A stretch of DNA of 64,000 bases from NCBI RefSeq assembly GCF_025215155.1, contig NZ_JALHAM010000118.1; one strand, 5' to 3'. Of the stretch, positions 15,917 through 24,086 are shown one piece after another; the stretch's first letter is position 1; each line of letters begins with the position of its first letter. Both the position numbers and the translations under genes were made by a program. The DNA is from Dryocola clanedunensis. Lineage in GTDB: Bacteria; Pseudomonadota; Gammaproteobacteria; Enterobacterales; Enterobacteriaceae. The notes beneath the pieces were generated by a model. The model made no database searches and had not been told where the DNA came from. It saw only the letters and a list, made by a program, of their open reading frames with translations.

Positions 15917-17015
15917 ATGTTTGAAATTAACCCGGTAAAAAACCGCATCCAGGACCTCACAGAGCGCAGCGACGTTCTTAGGGGGTATCTTTGACTACGA
16001 TGCCAAGAAAGAGCGCCTGGAAGAAGTAAACGCAGAGCTGGAACAGCCTGACGTCTGGAACGAACCTGAACGCGCTCAGGCGCTGGGTAAAGAACGTTCC
16101 ACGCTGGAAGCGATTGTCGACACCCTCGACCAAATGACCCAGGGCCTGGAAGATGTTTCCGGTCTGCTGGAGCTGGCCGTAGAAGCTGACGACGAAGAGA
16201 CCTTCAACGAAGCCGTAGCCGAACTGAACGTGCTGGAAACCAAGCTCGAGCAGCTTGAGTTCCGCCGCATGTTCTCCGGCGATTACGACAGCGCTGACTG
16301 CTATATCGATATCCAGGCTGGCTCCGGCGGTACCGAAGCGCAAGACTGGGCAAGCATGCTGATGCGTATGTACCTGCGTTGGGCGGAAGCCCGCGGGTTC
16401 AAGACTGAAATTATTGAAGAGTCTGAAGGCGAGGTCGCGGGTATCAAGTCCGTGACCATCCGTATTCAGGGTGAATACGCCTTCGGCTGGCTGCGTACTG
16501 AAACGGGCGTCCACCGCCTGGTTCGTAAGAGTCCGTTTGACTCCGGCGGTCGTCGTCACACCTCCTTCAGCTCGGCGTTCGTCTACCCGGAAGTGGATGA
16601 CGACATTGATATCGACATCAACCCGGCGGATCTGCGCATCGACGTATATCGTGCGTCAGGCGCAGGGGGGCAGCACGTTAACCGTACGGAATCTGCGGTG
16701 CGTATTACCCACATTCCGACCAATACCGTCACCCAGTGCCAGAACGACCGTTCGCAGCATAAGAACAAAGATCAGGCCATGAAGCAGATGAAGGCGAAGC
16801 TGTACGAGCTGGAAATGCAGAAGAAAAATGCTGAGAAGCAGGCGCTGGAAGATAACAAATCGGATATTGGCTGGGGCAGCCAGATTCGCTCTTACGTACT
16901 GGACGACTCTCGTATCAAAGATTTGCGCACAGGGGTTGAAACCCGTAACACGCAGGCGGTACTGGATGGCGATCTGGACAAATTTATCGAAGCAAGTTTG
17001 AAAGCAGGGTTATGA
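15917..17015 (+). CDS. prfB: Peptide chain release factor 2 (programmed +1 frameshift)
   Basis: Translation starts at 15917 (MFEINPVKNR), reaches an in-frame TGA at codon 26 (15992-15994) and continues in the +1 frame to 17015, giving 365 residues as in E. coli. The GGQ peptidyl-hydrolysis motif lies in ASGAGGQHVNRTESAVRI and the SPF stop-recognition tripeptide in RKSPFDSGGRRH. RF2 releases at UGA and UAA; low RF2 lets ribosomes shift and make more of it. The gap is therefore not a pseudogene. lysS begins 9 bp downstream. Confidence 0.98.
15980..15995 (+). promoter_or_regulatory. prfB programmed frameshift site
   Basis: AGGGGG acts as an internal Shine-Dalgarno three bases before the slippery CTT-TGA-C. 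This is the canonical autoregulatory element; ribosomes shift from CUU to UUU when UGA decoding is slow. Confidence 0.97.
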
Positions 17016-17024
17016 GGAACCAAC

Positions 17025-18539
17025 ATGTCTGAACAACAAGCACAGGGCACCGAAGCGGTCGATTTAAATAATGAACTGAAAGCTCGCCGCGAGAAGCTGG
17101 CTGGTCTGCGCGAGCAGGGCATTCCCTTCCCGAACGACTTCCGCCGTGAACATACCTCAGACCAGCTGCATGCAGACTTTGACGGTAAAGAAAACGAAGA
17201 GCTCGAAGACCTGAACATCGAAGTGACCGTTGCAGGCCGCATGATGACCCGTCGTATTATGGGTAAAGCGTCCTTCGTCACCTTACAGGACGTTGGTGGC
17301 CGTATTCAGCTGTACGTTGCCCGCGACGATCTGGCAGAAGGCATCTACAACGAACAGTTCAAAAAGTGGGACCTGGGCGATATCCTCGGCGCACGTGGCA
17401 AACTGTTTAAAACCAAGACTGGCGAGCTGTCCATCCACTGTACCGAGCTGCGTCTGCTGACCAAAGCATTGCGTCCGCTGCCGGATAAATTCCACGGCCT
17501 GCAGGATCAGGAAGCGCGTTACCGTCAGCGTTATCTGGATCTGATCTCTAACGATGAATCCCGCAATACCTTTAAAGTGCGCTCCCAGATCATGTCTGGT
17601 ATCCGTAACTTCATGGTTGGCCGCGGCTTCATGGAAGTTGAAACGCCAATGATGCAGGTTATCCCTGGCGGTGCGTCTGCTCGTCCGTTTATCACTCACC
17701 ATAATGCGCTGGACATCGATATGTACCTGCGTATCGCGCCGGAGCTTTATCTGAAGCGCCTGGTAGTGGGTGGTTTTGAGCGCGTTTTCGAAATTAACCG
17801 TAACTTCCGTAACGAAGGCATCTCTCCGCGTCACAACCCAGAGTTCACCATGATGGAACTCTACATGGCGTACGCGGATTACAAAGACCTGATTGAACTG
17901 ACCGAGTCCCTGTTCCGTACGCTTGCGCACGAAGTGCTGGGCACCGCACAGGTTGCTTACGGCGAGCAGATGTTCGACTTCGATCAGCCGTTTGCCAAAC
18001 TGACCATGCGCGAAGCGATCAAAAAATACCGTCCGGAAACCAATATTGCGGATCTGGATGATATGGCTAAGGCGCTGGAAATCGCGGCCGCTATCGGTAT
18101 CAAAGTTGAGAAGAGCTGGGGTCTGGGCCGCGTTGTGACTGAGATCTTTGAAGAAGTGGCGGAAAGCCATCTGATTCAGCCGACCTTCATCACTGAATAC
18201 CCGGCAGAGGTTTCTCCGCTGGCCCGTCGTAACGACGAGAACCCGGAAATCACCGACCGCTTTGAATTTTTCATCGGCGGCCGTGAAATCGGTAACGGCT
18301 TCTCCGAGCTTAACGATGCAGAAGACCAGGCTCAGCGCTTTGCAGATCAGGTTGCCGCGAAAGATGCTGGCGACGACGAAGCGATGTTCTTCGACGAAGA
18401 TTACGTGACCGCGCTCGAGCACGGCCTGCCCCCAACGGCGGGTCTGGGCATTGGTATCGACCGTATGGTTATGCTGTTCACCAACAGCCATACCATCCGT
18501 GACGTGATCCTGTTCCCGGCGCTGCGTCCGGTTAAGTAA
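17025..18539 (+). CDS. lysS: Lysyl-tRNA synthetase, class II
   Basis: 504 residues (E. coli LysS 505). An N-terminal OB-fold anticodon-binding domain (about 60-150) includes VAGRMMTRRIMGKASFVTLQD. The class II catalytic core has motif 1 near FMEVETPMMQVIPGG, motif 2 in FEINRNFRNEGISPRHNPEFTMMELY and motif 3 in GLGIGIDRMVMLFT. It charges tRNA-Lys in the cytoplasm. It follows prfB by 9 bp and is likely cotranscribed with it. Confidence 0.97.
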   Translation: MSEQQAQGTEAVDLNNELKARREKLAGLREQGIPFPNDFRREHTSDQLHADFDGKENEELEDLNIEVTVAGRMMTRRIMGKASFVTLQDVGGRIQLYVARDDLAEGIYNEQFKKWDLGDILGARGKLFKTKTGELSIHCTELRLLTKALRPLPDKFHGLQDQEARYRQRYLDLISNDESRNTFKVRSQIMSGIRNFMVGRGFMEVETPMMQVIPGGASARPFITHHNALDIDMYLRIAPELYLKRLVVGGFERVFEINRNFRNEGISPRHNPEFTMMELYMAYADYKDLIELTESLFRTLAHEVLGTAQVAYGEQMFDFDQPFAKLTMREAIKKYRPETNIADLDDMAKALEIAAAIGIKVEKSWGLGRVVTEIFEEVAESHLIQPTFITEYPAEVSPLARRNDENPEITDRFEFFIGGREIGNGFSELNDAEDQAQRFADQVAAKDAGDDEAMFFDEDYVTALEHGLPPTAGLGIGIDRMVMLFTNSHTIRDVILFPALRPVK

Positions 18540-18547
18540 GCAGCAGT

Positions 18548-18614
18548 ATTCCTCCCTGCGGGGAGGAATTAGATTGCTGACAAAGAAGGAAAAAACGTAG
18601 TTTTTCCTTCTTTG
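18548..18614 (+). terminator. Two stacked hairpins after lysS
   Basis: The first is ATTCCTCCC-TGCG-GGGAGGAAT (18548-18569), 9 bp after the lysS stop. The second (18581-18614) has a 14-bp perfect stem, CAAAGAAGGAAAAA with its complement, whose right arm is T-rich. Together they should stop the prfB-lysS transcript. Confidence 0.75.
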
Positions 18615-18626
18615 TGCTTAACAGCC

Positions 18627-18687
18627 GAAAATCAACGAATTGATTTTCCTTATTATTATTAGATAAAATCTGCTCGTTTATTAAACG
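18627..18687. repeat. Two short perfect palindromes before ygeR
   Basis: GAAAATCAA-CGAA-TTGATTTTC (18627-18648) and CGTTTA-T-TAAACG (18675-18687) lie between the lysS terminators and the ygeR start. They could be operator dyads or hairpins. No known motif is claimed. Confidence 0.5.
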
Positions 18688-18740
18688 GTTTAGGTTTGTC
18701 ATCAGTTTTCTTTTTCTTAGATAATTTTCAGAGGGTTAGT

Positions 18741-19505
18741 TTGCGCAAGGAAAGCATCATCCGCATATGGGTACTGAATGCCATCGTCGCGCTTCTCAGC
18801 CTGTCTCTTATCGCTTGCTCCTCCAACAAAGCAGGCAGTTCAAAGGCCTCCGTAGGCAGCTACAGCGGCTCGGTCTACACCGTTAAACGTGGTGACACCC
18901 TCTATCGCATCTCGCGTATGACCGGCTCAAGCGTCGGTACGCTCGCGCGTCTGAATGGCATTTCAGCGCCCTATACGCTGGAGATCGGCCAGAAAATCCG
19001 TGTGAAGAGCAGCTCAGGCTCCTCGAAATCGAAAAAGACTGCCGTAGCGAAAAGCACTAAGTCACCTTCATCGTCGCGCTCAAGCATTGCGAAAGTGGCC
19101 CCGCCTCCAGTGGGATCAAAGTGCTGGCGCTGGCCAACCACGGGCAAAATTATCGAACCGTTCTCCAACAGTGAAGGCGGGAACAAAGGGATTGATATTG
19201 CAGGCTCTCGCGGGCAGCCAATTTACGCGTCAGCGGCGGGAACAGTGGTTTACGTGGGCGATCAGCTGCGGGGCTACGGCAACCTTGTGATGATCAAACA
19301 CAGTGAAGATTACATCACGGCGTATGCGCATAACGACACTACGCTTGTGAATAATGGGCAGAAGGTGAGTGCAGGGCAAAAAATTGCCACCATGGGCAGC
19401 ACCGGTTCGAATACCGTGAACCTGCACTTCCAGATCCGCTATCGCGCCACGGCCATCGATCCGCAGCGCTATTTGCCGCCACAGGGCAGCAAACCGTCCT
19501 GCTAG
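18741..19505 (+). CDS. ygeR: LysM/LytM lipoprotein YgeR (amidase activator ActS)
   Basis: 254 residues from a TTG at 18741, chosen because GAGGG lies 5 bases upstream and it gives a short signal sequence; frames opening earlier lack a site. The signal peptide ends in the lipobox LIAC, predicting an outer-membrane lipoprotein. A LysM domain follows (YTVKRGDTLYRISRMTG), then a Ser/Lys-rich linker and a C-terminal M23 domain. The usual HxGxD zinc motif reads NKGID, so the first zinc ligand is lost. This is typical of non-catalytic activators of septal amidases such as AmiC, which is encoded at 60.2 kb here. Confidence 0.88.
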   Translation: MRKESIIRIWVLNAIVALLSLSLIACSSNKAGSSKASVGSYSGSVYTVKRGDTLYRISRMTGSSVGTLARLNGISAPYTLEIGQKIRVKSSSGSSKSKKTAVAKSTKSPSSSRSSIAKVAPPPVGSKCWRWPTTGKIIEPFSNSEGGNKGIDIAGSRGQPIYASAAGTVVYVGDQLRGYGNLVMIKHSEDYITAYAHNDTTLVNNGQKVSAGQKIATMGSTGSNTVNLHFQIRYRATAIDPQRYLPPQGSKPSC

Positions 19506-19551
19506 GGCCACGGCAACCGTATAAAATACCACCACTTAGCAGGCTGGCCCC

Positions 19552-19579
19552 TTGCTACCAGGCCCCGGAGGGTTATAAT
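19552..19579 (+). promoter_or_regulatory. Promoter of tRNA-Gly
   Basis: TTGCTA (19552-19557) and a perfect TATAAT (19574-19579) are spaced 16 bp apart. A GC-rich discriminator follows, as in stringently controlled stable-RNA promoters. Confidence 0.8.
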
Positions 19580-19596
19580 GCCGGGGCTTCCCAAAA

Positions 19597-19670
19597 GCGG
19601 GTGTAGTTCAATGGTAGAACGGCAGCTTCCCAAGCTGCATACGAGGGTTCGATTCCCTTCACCCGCTCCA
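19597..19670 (+). tRNA. glyU: tRNA-Gly (anticodon CCC)
   Basis: 74 nt including the encoded CCA. The acceptor stem GCGGGTG pairs with CACCCGC. The anticodon loop TTCCCAA gives anticodon CCC (19629-19631), reading GGG. The T loop TTCGATT is normal. In E. coli the orthologous glyU borders the ETT2 island, so this is a known insertion-prone site. Confidence 0.97.
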
Positions 19671-19849
19671 ATATGCCTACAACAATCCTCCCTAAACAAA
19701 ATTTCATGCAAATATAAACAGTCTATTGCCCGATCTTCCAGACGATCGCCATAGTTGGGGGCAGAATCTATACATAATATATGTTAAAAATTAACCTCTC
19801 AGGCCTGTTGCCTGGCTGCGTTGCCCTCGGATAAAGGTGTTTGTATTTT

Positions 19850-20857
19850 ATGTCTGACAATCTTATTGAGCGCATTTCGACCGCGTTAGAAGCTGAATAC
19901 ACGCTTGAAGGACTTGTCCGCCAGCTGCTGGAGATGCTTGAGCTGGTGACTAACATGGAGTCTACGTATCTGACGCGGCTTGAGCAGGATGGTAGCCAGC
20001 AGCATATTCTCTTCTCCCGCAACAGTCGGTTAATGCAGATCCCGGAAGGATTGACGGTGCCCTGGGGTGACGCGCTATGTAAGCGGGCGATGGATGAGGG
20101 CCGCCGGTACACCAGTGATGTGCCGGGTATCTGGGGTGACTCAAAAGCGGCAAAAGCGCTGGGTATAACTACCTACGCCAGCACTCCCGTTATGCTCGCT
20201 GATGGTTCACTGTACGGTACGCTTTGCGCGGCCAGTTCAGAGAAACATCAACTTTCTGAGCGCAGTGTGCAGGTGCTGCAGCTCTTCGCACAGCTGATTG
20301 CCCAGCAAATACAAAATGAGCAGCTGTTGAAACAGTTGCAGCTGGCTAATGCCGCGCTGATGACCTCCAGCTATACCGACGATCTGACAGGATTGCCGAA
20401 TCGTCGTGCCGTCTTCGACAAGCTGCCTCAGCTCTTTAGCCGGTCTGAACGGGATGCTCGTTACGTGCTGGTTGCTTTTGCTGACCTGGATGATTTCAAG
20501 CAGATCAATGATGTCTACGGGCACGATGCCGGGGATGAATTTCTCTGCGCGATCGGCGAAAGGCTCAAAGAAGGTGTGCGCTACGACGAGATCCTGGGGC
20601 GGGTAGGCGGTGACGAATTCATTATCGCGGGAGCCGGGCCGACAGACTTTGCCAAAGCACAGCACGCCGCGAAAATGCTCAAAACACGTCTGTCATCCAT
20701 GCTGACCGGCGATTACCAGCTGCATGCGACAATGATTAAATACGCCGGCCCAAGTATTGGTGTGATTGCCATCAACCCGGCAGACATGACCCCGGATATG
20801 GCGCTGCGTGCAGCTGATGAGGCAATGTATCAGGATAAGAAAAACCGACGCAAGTAG
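19850..20857 (+). CDS. GAF-sensor diguanylate cyclase
   Basis: 335 residues from the ATG at 19850; an in-frame TTG at 19841 is a possible alternative. A GAF-like sensor domain (about 5-165) ends in VQVLQLFAQLIAQQIQNEQL, a helical linker. The catalytic domain (about 170-335) has DDLTGLPNRRAVFD, the metal and substrate region ADLDDFKQINDVYGHDAGDEFL and an intact GRVGGDEF active site. It should make cyclic di-GMP from GTP in the cytoplasm. The inhibitory RxxD site five residues upstream reads RYDE, so product inhibition may be weak. It has no membrane segment. It lies just downstream of glyU, in a variable position. Confidence 0.92.
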   Translation: MSDNLIERISTALEAEYTLEGLVRQLLEMLELVTNMESTYLTRLEQDGSQQHILFSRNSRLMQIPEGLTVPWGDALCKRAMDEGRRYTSDVPGIWGDSKAAKALGITTYASTPVMLADGSLYGTLCAASSEKHQLSERSVQVLQLFAQLIAQQIQNEQLLKQLQLANAALMTSSYTDDLTGLPNRRAVFDKLPQLFSRSERDARYVLVAFADLDDFKQINDVYGHDAGDEFLCAIGERLKEGVRYDEILGRVGGDEFIIAGAGPTDFAKAQHAAKMLKTRLSSMLTGDYQLHATMIKYAGPSIGVIAINPADMTPDMALRAADEAMYQDKKNRRK

Positions 20858-20886
20858 ACACGCCCAGTAGTGGGTTCACTGTCATG

Positions 20887-21252
20887 TTAAGCGGTCGTCT
20901 CATGCAGGCGCAGCCAGAGTAAATCCGAGTTCAGCACCACGGTGGAATGACGCATCGAAACCGTACCTCCCGGCAGGCTCTGTTTTTCGCTATAGCTCAC
21001 CACCGCGCCTGTGGGCCATTCAGCAACAATCTCTATTTCTTCAAGCTCTATCTTCAGCCCCGGTTTTGCGCCTTGCTGTCCATTAAAGAAGGCACACAGC
21101 GCCGGAAAGTCCAGCTTTGCGCCGCCGGTTGTTACCATAGAAAACGCGGTGGAGAAGCGGGCGACCAGCGCCTGTCCATCACCTTCACCCGCACTTAGCC
21201 AGTTTTCGATAGCGATATGGGCATCAATGACTTCTTTTTGGTACCTGTTCAT
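20887..21252 (-). CDS. NTF2-like (SnoaL/DUF4440-type) protein
   Basis: 121 residues with the layout of the cone-shaped NTF2 superfamily: an N-terminal helix (VIDAHIAIENWLSAG), a segment LVARFSTAFSMVTTGGAKLDFPALCAFF, then antiparallel strands ending STVVLNSDLLWLRLHETTA. Members bind small hydrophobic ligands or act as hydrolases or isomerases; no catalytic residues are evident here. It is convergent with the diguanylate cyclase (29-bp gap). The substrate is unknown. Confidence 0.75.
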   Translation of the reverse strand: MNRYQKEVIDAHIAIENWLSAGEGDGQALVARFSTAFSMVTTGGAKLDFPALCAFFNGQQGAKPGLKIELEEIEIVAEWPTGAVVSYSEKQSLPGGTVSMRHSTVVLNSDLLWLRLHETTA

Positions 21253-21476
21253 AGGGTTTTCCTTGTTATGGATATGTGATGTTGTTCACTGGTTGCGAAG
21301 AAATATCAGCTAGTCAAAGCAGGGTGTTAAATATTAATTAATTGAATTTGAAGATTATTTCAATTGTATCGTACGTTTTTGATATGACGTTTTCCAAAAA
21401 ACGGCATTAACAATTAATTAATATTGACCGATGATAGCTGCACTAAAAATAGAATCAGTACGTGACGGAGCGGAAG

Positions 21477-22658
21477 ATGAAAGATGTGGTGATTGTTGGG
21501 GCGGCGCGTACCCCAATTGGTTGCTTTCAGGGCGCTCTTTCACTGCGCAGCGCAGCGGAACTGGGAAGCGCGGTGGTAAAAGCGCTTCTTGAGCGCAGCG
21601 GTGTCAGCGAGCAGGAGGTTGATGAAGTGATTCTGGGCCAGGTGCTGACCGCAGGTGCCGGGCAGAATCCAGCTCGCCAGACTGCCCTCAACAGCGGCCT
21701 GCCCTGGTCCGTCTCCGCTATCACGATCAACGACGTCTGCGGCTCTGGTCTGAAGGCTTTGCATCTTGCCACCCAGGCAATCCAGTGCGGGGAAGCGGAT
21801 GTGGTGATTGCCGGCGGTCAGGAAAATATGAGCCGCGCCCCGCATGTATTAGCAAACAGCCGTACAGGGGCAGGATTAGGTAACAGCCAGCTTATTGACA
21901 GCCTGGTGCACGACGGTCTGTGGGATGCCTTCAATGACTATCACATGGGGGTGACCGCAGAAAACCTTGCGCGTGAATATGACATAAGCCGTGAACGTCA
22001 GGATGCATTCGCGCTGGCGTCACAGCAAAAAGCACGTACCGCAATCGACGCGGGCCGCTTCAAAGATGAAATCGTTCCGGTTCCCGTTGAACAACGTTCC
22101 GGTGCCACAATACTCGTAGACACCGATGAGCAGCCCCGAACGGATGCCAGCGCGGAAGCTCTGGCGCGGCTAAGTCCCGCTTTCGACAGTAGCGGCAGCG
22201 TGACGGCCGGAAATGCCTCTTCTATTAATGATGGCGCGGCGGCGGTGCTCATGATGAGCGCCGCGAAGGCAGAGGAGCTAGGGCTGCCGGTGCTGGCCCG
22301 TATTCGCGCGTTTGCGAGCGTGGGCGTCGATCCTGCGTTAATGGGGATAGCGCCCGTTACCGCAACGCGCCGCTGCCTCGAGCGGGCAGGCTGGACGCTC
22401 GAGGAGCTGGATTTAATCGAAGCCAATGAGGCTTTCGCCGCGCAGGCGCTCTCCGTTGGCAAGATGCTGGAATGGGACGAGCGCAAGGTGAATGTTAATG
22501 GCGGAGCCATTGCTTTAGGTCATCCCATCGGCGCGTCTGGCTGCCGGATCCTTGTCTCACTGGTGCATGAAATGGTTAAACGGGATGCTAAAAAAGGTCT
22601 GGCAACGCTATGTATCGGTGGAGGGCAGGGGGTTGCCCTTGCCATAGAGCGCGATTAA
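21477..22658 (+). CDS. yqeF: Acetyl-CoA acetyltransferase (thiolase) YqeF
   Basis: 393 residues from the ATG at 21477, with GGAG 6 bases upstream, identical in start to E. coli YqeF. The thiolase triad is complete: Cys88 in NDVCGSGLKAL, His in GGAIALGHPIGASG and the second Cys in CIGGGQG. It condenses or cleaves acetoacetyl-CoA. The physiological role of YqeF beside AtoB is unsettled. The AT-rich upstream region contains the inverted repeat AATTGAA-N12-TTCAATT (21340-21365), a possible operator. Confidence 0.95.
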   Translation: MKDVVIVGAARTPIGCFQGALSLRSAAELGSAVVKALLERSGVSEQEVDEVILGQVLTAGAGQNPARQTALNSGLPWSVSAITINDVCGSGLKALHLATQAIQCGEADVVIAGGQENMSRAPHVLANSRTGAGLGNSQLIDSLVHDGLWDAFNDYHMGVTAENLAREYDISRERQDAFALASQQKARTAIDAGRFKDEIVPVPVEQRSGATILVDTDEQPRTDASAEALARLSPAFDSSGSVTAGNASSINDGAAAVLMMSAAKAEELGLPVLARIRAFASVGVDPALMGIAPVTATRRCLERAGWTLEELDLIEANEAFAAQALSVGKMLEWDERKVNVNGGAIALGHPIGASGCRILVSLVHEMVKRDAKKGLATLCIGGGQGVALAIERD

Positions 22659-22678
22659 GTAAAAACAAATAATGTGCA

Positions 22679-22710
22679 GCCCGCCTTTGGTTCAAAGGCG
22701 GGCTTTTTTT
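22679..22710 (+). terminator. Rho-independent terminator after yqeF
   Basis: GCCCGCCTTTG and CAAAGGCGGGC form a perfect 11-bp stem followed by seven Ts, 20 bp past the yqeF stop. Confidence 0.95.
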
Positions 22711-22765
22711 GTCCTTGAGATGGCCTGGCGTGATCCCGCTATCAAATTTAGTCACAATATCCAAT

Positions 22766-22808
22766 AAAAATGAAACGATGTTTTATTTATAATTGAAATG
22801 GCGTTTCA
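22766..22808 (+). promoter_or_regulatory. kduD promoter with two KdgR-type boxes
   Basis: Box 1 centres on ATGAAACGATGTTTTAT (22770-22786). Box 2 is TGAAATGGCGTTTCA (22794-22808). Both fit the A/T-rich GAAA...TTTC dyad bound by KdgR. A perfect TATAAT (22788-22793) lies between them, so a bound repressor would cover the promoter. Box 2 is nearly identical to the box upstream of kdgF. Confidence 0.7.
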
Positions 22809-22819
22809 GGAGGATTAGT

Positions 22820-22909
22820 ATGGCGGCACTGAACGTCAACGCCTGCCTGGATCAGGCACGAATAAAAGGAAATCGACATGATTCTGGATACATTCTCTCT
22901 ACAGGGTAA
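22820..22909 (+). CDS. 29-residue leader ORF overlapping kduD
   Basis: An ATG 7 bases after a consensus AGGAGG opens a frame (MAALNVNACLDQARIKGNRH...) that stops at 22909, 32 bases inside kduD in another frame. Its ribosome site is stronger than that of kduD (AAAGGAAATCGAC). It could couple translation into kduD, encode a small peptide, or be the remains of a lost upstream gene. I recognise no similarity, including to KduI. Confidence 0.4.
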   Translation: MAALNVNACLDQARIKGNRHDSGYILSTG

Positions 22910-23639
22910 AGTTGCGGTTGTGACAGGGTGCGATACTGGTCTGGGCCAGGGCATGGCGCTAGGCCTTGCGCAGGCGGGCTGCGATATTGTGGGTATCAAC
23001 ATTGTTGAACCGACAGAAACCATTGAGCAGGTGACGGCGCTGGGTCGACGTTTTTTAAGCCTGACCGCCGATCTGCGCAAGATCGACGGCATCCCCGGGC
23101 TGCTGGATCGTGCGGTAGCGGAATTCGGCCACATTGATATTCTGGTGAATAACGCTGGTCTTATCCGTCGTGAAGACGCGATCGACTTCAGCGAGCAAAA
23201 CTGGGACGACGTGATGAACCTGAACATTAAAAGCGTCTTCTTTATGGCTCAGGCTGCGGCGAAGCATTTTATCGCCCAGGGTAAGGGTGGCAAGATCATC
23301 AACATAGCCTCCATGCTTTCATTCCAGGGTGGCATTCGCGTGCCTTCTTACACGGCTTCCAAAAGCGCGGTGATGGGTGTGACCCGCCTCCTGGCAAATG
23401 AATGGGCGAAGCATGGCATCAATGTTAATGCCATCGCACCGGGCTACATGGCGACCAATAATACCCAGCAGCTGCGTGCTGATGAAAAGCGCAGCAGTGA
23501 AATTCTGGAGCGTATCCCGGCGGGTCGTTGGGGGCTCCCTGACGATCTCATGGGGCCAATCGTCTTCCTGGCCTCAGGCGCATCAGACTACGTGAATGGC
23601 TATACCATCGCAGTAGACGGTGGCTGGCTGGCTCGATAA
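22878..23639 (+). CDS. kduD: 2-dehydro-3-deoxy-D-gluconate 5-dehydrogenase
   Basis: 253 residues, the usual length. It is an SDR enzyme with the nucleotide loop VTGCDTGLGQGMA, NNAGLI, the catalytic Tyr-x-x-x-Lys in YTASKSA and the C-terminal DGGWLAR. It interconverts 2,5-diketo-3-deoxygluconate and 2-keto-3-deoxygluconate in pectin and glycosaminoglycan hexuronate catabolism, using NADH. In E. coli kduI precedes it; here kduI is absent from the window and kduD has its own KdgR-boxed promoter. Confidence 0.95.
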   Translation: MILDTFSLQGKVAVVTGCDTGLGQGMALGLAQAGCDIVGINIVEPTETIEQVTALGRRFLSLTADLRKIDGIPGLLDRAVAEFGHIDILVNNAGLIRREDAIDFSEQNWDDVMNLNIKSVFFMAQAAAKHFIAQGKGGKIINIASMLSFQGGIRVPSYTASKSAVMGVTRLLANEWAKHGINVNAIAPGYMATNNTQQLRADEKRSSEILERIPAGRWGLPDDLMGPIVFLASGASDYVNGYTIAVDGGWLAR

Positions 23640-23647
23640 GCTTACCT

Positions 23648-23686
23648 GTGAAAAAAACCTTCCTTCATCGGGAGGTTTTTTTTCAC
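23648..23686 (+). terminator. Rho-independent terminator after kduD
   Basis: A long stem, GTGAAAAAAACC with GGTTTTTTTTCAC, ends in a T-rich arm, 9 bp after the kduD stop. A-rich on the left and T-rich on the right, it could work in both directions. Confidence 0.9.
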
Positions 23687-24086
23687 CTATCCCCCTTTTT
23701 CATTCCTCAGCATTCCTGGTCATCGCCCCGCGCATTCTTTTTTTCATTCACGAAAATGACTAAAAGTAACCCTTCACATTCTTAAAAGTTCAAACTGTGA
23801 GATCTGGTAGTTGTTTTTAGGAATCATCTTAGGAATAATGCCCTGCCTCTTAAAAACACTTTTAGTATCAATAAACCTTCTTCACCAGACAGGCCGTTCG
23901 GGTGGCGTTGAGAAAGTGTTTTTCACATACGTTAGCAGTCAAAGTGGACATCACAAGGAACAGACATGCGGCAATTCCTCGTCATAAAAACAGCTATTTC
24001 ATTGCCTGTACTGCCTCCCAAGCGCGGAAGGATTTTTCACGTCGGGAAAAACAGGTCAATTCTCATCAAATATTAAGCGGCTTGCT
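23687..24086 (+). other. 400-bp non-coding leader region before fepE
   Basis: I find no convincing gene here; the short open frames lack ribosome sites and known similarity. The region is AT-rich, carries a TTAGGAAT direct repeat (23817 and 23829), and presumably holds the fepE promoter and a long leader. I searched for an ops/JUMPstart element and saw none. Confidence 0.6.
23818..23831 (+). promoter_or_regulatory. Rcs-box-like sequence
   Basis: TAGGAATCATCTTA agrees with the RcsA/B box TAAGAATATTCCTA at 10 of 14 positions. It lies about 255 bp before the fepE start. Envelope-stress control of an O-antigen length regulator would be sensible, but the match is imperfect. Confidence 0.3.

Noticed and set aside
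15917..16140. prfB as a frameshifted pseudogene
   Set aside because: The shift occurs exactly at the conserved programmed site and the joined product has the normal 365 residues.
17283..18491. A 402-codon minus-strand frame across lysS
   Set aside because: It is antisense to a complete lysyl-tRNA synthetase, has no recognisable domain, and reflects codon bias in the real gene.
19597..19670. A prophage or island attachment at glyU
   Set aside because: No integrase gene and no second copy of the tRNA 3' end were seen downstream within the window.
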